A stretch of DNA of 47,428 nucleotides from Vitreoscilla sp. (GTDB lineage Bacteria; Pseudomonadota; Gammaproteobacteria; Burkholderiales; Burkholderiaceae_C), in the NCBI GenBank assembly GCA_018780145.1, contig JADMKA010000003.1:1-47428 (forward strand). The letters are read 5' to 3'. The position numbers were made by a program, and so were the translations under genes. Positions 44,886 through 47,428 of this stretch are shown here, piece after piece. Below the pieces are notes generated by a model. The model was not told the DNA's origin. It was given only the letters and a program-made list of their open reading frames with translations, and did no database searches. How positions within the stretch are numbered: the stretch's first letter is position 1; the number at the start of each line of letters is the position of its first letter.

Positions 44886-44934
44886 GCGCGTGTGCGCACG
44901 CGTGTACAGGCGTACATGGGTGCGTGTGCGCGCG
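44886..44934. other. Alternating purine-pyrimidine tract between the SET gene and topB
   Basis: Bases 44886-44908 are 23 nt of perfect purine/pyrimidine alternation rich in GC and GT steps, followed by 44910-44918 and 44920-44934 with the same pattern, broken by single purines. Such DNA is prone to form left-handed Z-DNA under negative supercoiling. It lies in the divergent gap upstream of a topoisomerase gene. Confidence 0.6.
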
Positions 44935-44988
44935 AGATGGCAAATTGTAGGCATGGGCCGGCGTGGCCCGGGCAAGACGACGAAACAA

Positions 44989-47428
44989 ATGAGCAAATCA
45001 CTGATCATCGCGGAGAAGCCCAGCGTGGCGCAGGACATCGTGCGGGCGCTGACCCCGGTGTCCGGCAAGTTCGAGAAGGAGGCCGACCACTTCGAGAACG
45101 ACCGCTACGTGGTCACCTCGGCCGTGGGCCACCTGGTGGAGATCAAGGCGCCGGAGGAGTTCGACGTCAAGCGCGGCAAGTGGAGTTTCGCCCACTTGCC
45201 GGTGGTGCCGCCGCATTTCGACCTGGCGCCGATCGACAAGGCCAAGTCGCGCCTGACCGCCGTGGTGCGGCTGGTCAAGCGCAAGGACGTGACCGAGCTG
45301 ATCAACGCCTGCGACGCGGGCCGCGAGGGCGAGCTGATCTTCCGCCTGATCGTGCAGTACGCCGGTGGCGCCAAGCAGAAGATCGACAAGCCGGTGCGCC
45401 GGCTGTGGCTGCAGAGCATGACGCCGCAGGCCATCCGCGACGGCTTCGACGGCCTGCGCACGGACGAGCAGATGCTGGGCCTGGCCGACGCGGCGCGCAG
45501 CCGCAGCGAGGCCGACTGGCTGGTCGGCATCAATGGCACGCGGGCCATGACGGCGTTCAACTCGCGCGACGGTGGCTTCTTTCTCACCACCGTCGGCCGG
45601 GTGCAGACGCCCACGCTGTCCATCGTCGTCGAGCGCGAGGAGAAGATCCGCAAGCACATCCCGCGCGACTACTGGGAGATCAAGGCGGGCTTCGGCGCGG
45701 CGGCCGGCGACTACGAAGGCAAGTGGTTCGATCCCACCTTCAAGAAGAACGAGGATCCGGACCGGCGCGCCGACCGCCTCTGGAACGAGGCCGAGGCGAA
45801 AGCCATCGCGGATGCGGTGCGCGGCCAGCCCGGCACGGTGACCGAGGAGGCCAAGCCCAGCAACCAGAGCAGCCCGCTGCTCTACGACCTGACCACCTTG
45901 CAGCGCGAGGCCAACTCGCGCTTCGGCTACTCGGCCAAGACCACGCTGAGCCTGGCCCAGGCCCTGTACGAGAAGCACAAGGTGCTGACCTACCCGCGGA
46001 CCGACTCGCGCAACCTGCCCGAGGACTACGTGGCGGTGGTCAAGGACACCTTCAAGATGATCGCCAGCGAGGACCTGCCGGGCCCGTTGAAGGCGCTGGC
46101 GCCGCATGCGGCCAAGGGCCTGGCCGAGGGCTACGTGAAGCCGATGAAGCGGGTCTTCGACAACGCCAAGGTTTCGGACCACTTCGCCATCATCCCCACG
46201 CTGCAGCCGCCGCGCTCGCTGAGCGAAGCCGAGGCCAAGCTGTACGACATGGTGGTCAAGCGCTTCCTGGCGGTCTTCTACCCGCCGGCCGAGTACATGG
46301 TCACCACCCGCATCACGCAGGTCGGCACCCACAAGTTCCAGACCAACGGCAAGGTGCTGGTGAACCCGGGCTGGCTGGCCGTCTACGGCAAGGAGGCCCA
46401 GGACGAGGACGCCAACCTGGTGCCGGTGCAGCCCAACGAGTCGGTGAGCAACGAGGGCGTCAACATCGTCGCCCTGGTCACCAAGCCGCCCGCCCGCTAC
46501 ACCGAAGCCACGCTGTTGAGTGCGATGGAGGGCGCGGGCAAGCTGATCGAGGACGACGAATTCCGCGAGGCCATGGCCGAGAAGGGCCTGGGCACGCCAG
46601 CCACCCGGGCGCAGGTGATCGAAGGCCTGATCCTCGAGAAGTACATGCACCGCGAGGGGCGCGAGCTGATCCCCACCGCCAAGGCCTTCCAGCTGATGAC
46701 GCTGTTGCGCGGCCTGGGCGTGGAGGACCTGACCAAACCCGAGCTGACCGGCAACTGGGAGTACCAGCTGGCCGAGATGGAGCACGGCCGGCTGTCGCGC
46801 GGCGCGTTCATGAAGGACATCGCCAAGATGGCCGAACGCATCGTCAAGAAGGCCAAGGAGTACGACCGCGACACCATCCCCGGCGACTACGCCACGCTGA
46901 AGGCGCCGTGCCCGAACTGCGGCGGCGTGGTGAAGGAGAACTATCGGCGCTTCGCCTGCGAGGCCTGCGAGTTCAGCATCACCAAGATCCCCGGTGCCCG
47001 CAGCTTCGAGCTGCCCGAGGTCGAGCGCTTCCTGGTCGACAAGAAGATCGGCCCGCTGGAAGGCTTCCGCTCCAAGGCCGGCTGGCCCTTCAGCGCCGAG
47101 CTGAAGCTGGTCTTCGACGACGAGATCAAGAACTGGAAGCTGGAGTTCGATTTCGGCGAGGACGCCAAGGCGCAGGAGGAGGGCGAGCCCGTCGATTTCA
47201 GCGCGCAGCAGAGCCTGGGCGCCTGCCCCAAGTGCCAGGGCCGGGTCTTCGAGCACGGCAGCAACTACCTCTGCGAGCACGCGGTGGGCGCGCATGTGAC
47301 CTGCGACTTCAAGACCGGCAAGATCATCCTGACCCAGCCGGTCTCGCACGAGCAGGTCCACAAGCTGCTGACCACCGGCAAGACCGACCTGCTGGAGAAC
47401 TTCGTCTCCAACAAGACCCGCCGCAAGT
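44989..47428 (+). CDS. topB: DNA topoisomerase III, 3' end beyond the window
   Basis: Type IA topoisomerase that decatenates DNA and works with RecQ-type helicases. About 813 residues are visible from the ATG at 44989. The Toprim domain has IIAEKPSVAQDI (6-17) and DAGREGELIFR near 108-118. The active-site Tyr is in LTYPRTDSRNLP near residue 335-346. The C-terminal part carries two zinc-finger-like Cys clusters (APCPNCGG... CEACEF and ACPKCQG... CEH), as in the longer betaproteobacterial forms. A 787-aa minus-strand frame fully inside it is a high-GC shadow. Confidence 0.97.
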   Translation, partial: MSKSLIIAEKPSVAQDIVRALTPVSGKFEKEADHFENDRYVVTSAVGHLVEIKAPEEFDVKRGKWSFAHLPVVPPHFDLAPIDKAKSRLTAVVRLVKRKDVTELINACDAGREGELIFRLIVQYAGGAKQKIDKPVRRLWLQSMTPQAIRDGFDGLRTDEQMLGLADAARSRSEADWLVGINGTRAMTAFNSRDGGFFLTTVGRVQTPTLSIVVEREEKIRKHIPRDYWEIKAGFGAAAGDYEGKWFDPTFKKNEDPDRRADRLWNEAEAKAIADAVRGQPGTVTEEAKPSNQSSPLLYDLTTLQREANSRFGYSAKTTLSLAQALYEKHKVLTYPRTDSRNLPEDYVAVVKDTFKMIASEDLPGPLKALAPHAAKGLAEGYVKPMKRVFDNAKVSDHFAIIPTLQPPRSLSEAEAKLYDMVVKRFLAVFYPPAEYMVTTRITQVGTHKFQTNGKVLVNPGWLAVYGKEAQDEDANLVPVQPNESVSNEGVNIVALVTKPPARYTEATLLSAMEGAGKLIEDDEFREAMAEKGLGTPATRAQVIEGLILEKYMHREGRELIPTAKAFQLMTLLRGLGVEDLTKPELTGNWEYQLAEMEHGRLSRGAFMKDIAKMAERIVKKAKEYDRDTIPGDYATLKAPCPNCGGVVKENYRRFACEACEFSITKIPGARSFELPEVERFLVDKKIGPLEGFRSKAGWPFSAELKLVFDDEIKNWKLEFDFGEDAKAQEEGEPVDFSAQQSLGACPKCQGRVFEHGSNYLCEHAVGAHVTCDFKTGKIILTQPVSHEQVHKLLTTGKTDLLENFVSNKTRRK

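Noticed and set aside
44998-47361. 787-aa open frame on the minus strand inside topB
   Set aside because: It lies fully antisense to a certain topoisomerase gene, and its composition (rich in Leu, Gly, Ala, His, Arg) is typical of high-GC shadow frames; no family pattern is seen.

Overview
This is a GC-rich chromosomal window from a betaproteobacterium, most likely order Burkholderiales. The evidence is the gene content and order: leuS-lptE-holA, fur divergent from bamE-dapB, hpf/ptsN/hprK, glnE beside yhdP and a nitrilase-type amidase, and birA followed by a SPOR protein. Species cannot be read from the sequence. About 40 protein genes fill nearly all of it. I see no rRNA, tRNA, CRISPR array, insertion sequence or prophage.

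Layout. 1-3.5 kb: 5' end of a malic enzyme gene, divergent from a PAS histidine kinase and FixJ-type regulator pair that may sense C4-dicarboxylates. 3.6-5.6 kb: thiL-pgpA-pncC. 5.5-7.7 kb: a membrane GGDEF-EAL protein with a damaged EAL domain. 7.8-13 kb: a 2-hydroxyacid dehydrogenase, then leuS-lptE-holA. 13-15.5 kb: exbD, exbB, dapB and bamE on the minus strand, divergent from fur. 16-19.5 kb: hprK, ptsN and hpf on the minus strand, and corA divergent from hpf. 19.6-28.3 kb: a small exported protein, then a tightly packed eight-gene minus-strand operon for membrane lipid modification (FAD oxidoreductase, DUF1365, Cfa-type methyltransferase, chalcone-isomerase-like protein, MFS transporter, DUF3833 lipoprotein, SDR, NTF2-like protein). 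This operon is divergent from a MerR-family regulator with the LitR/CarH coenzyme-B12 photoreceptor motifs. 28.3-33.4 kb: GST, then glnE-rhombosortase-EamA transporter. 33.5-38.5 kb: yhdP and a deaminated-glutathione-amidase-like gene. 38.5-42.7 kb: two consecutive subtilisin-like proteases, the first with a clear GlyGly-CTERM tail. 42.7-47.4 kb: SPOR protein, birA, SET-domain protein, and a 3'-truncated topB.

Two systems stand out. The first is the LitR-type regulator with its lipid operon. Their shared 338-nt intergenic region holds two near-identical 13-bp inverted repeats (TTGTCCTGGACAA and TTGTCTAGGACAT) 62 bp apart. The gene set recalls the light/singlet-oxygen lipid genes of Rhodobacter (methylated or furan fatty acids), but here a B12 photoreceptor is the adjacent regulator, and the Cfa homologue has two altered active-site positions. 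The second is a rhombosortase gene 8 kb from genes for its likely substrates, the GlyGly-CTERM serine proteases. A third, smaller point is the corA upstream region: a 10-1-10 palindrome sits on the -35 of a good promoter, followed by a long leader able to fold. Functions of the operons are inferred from family knowledge and gene order, with no database search.
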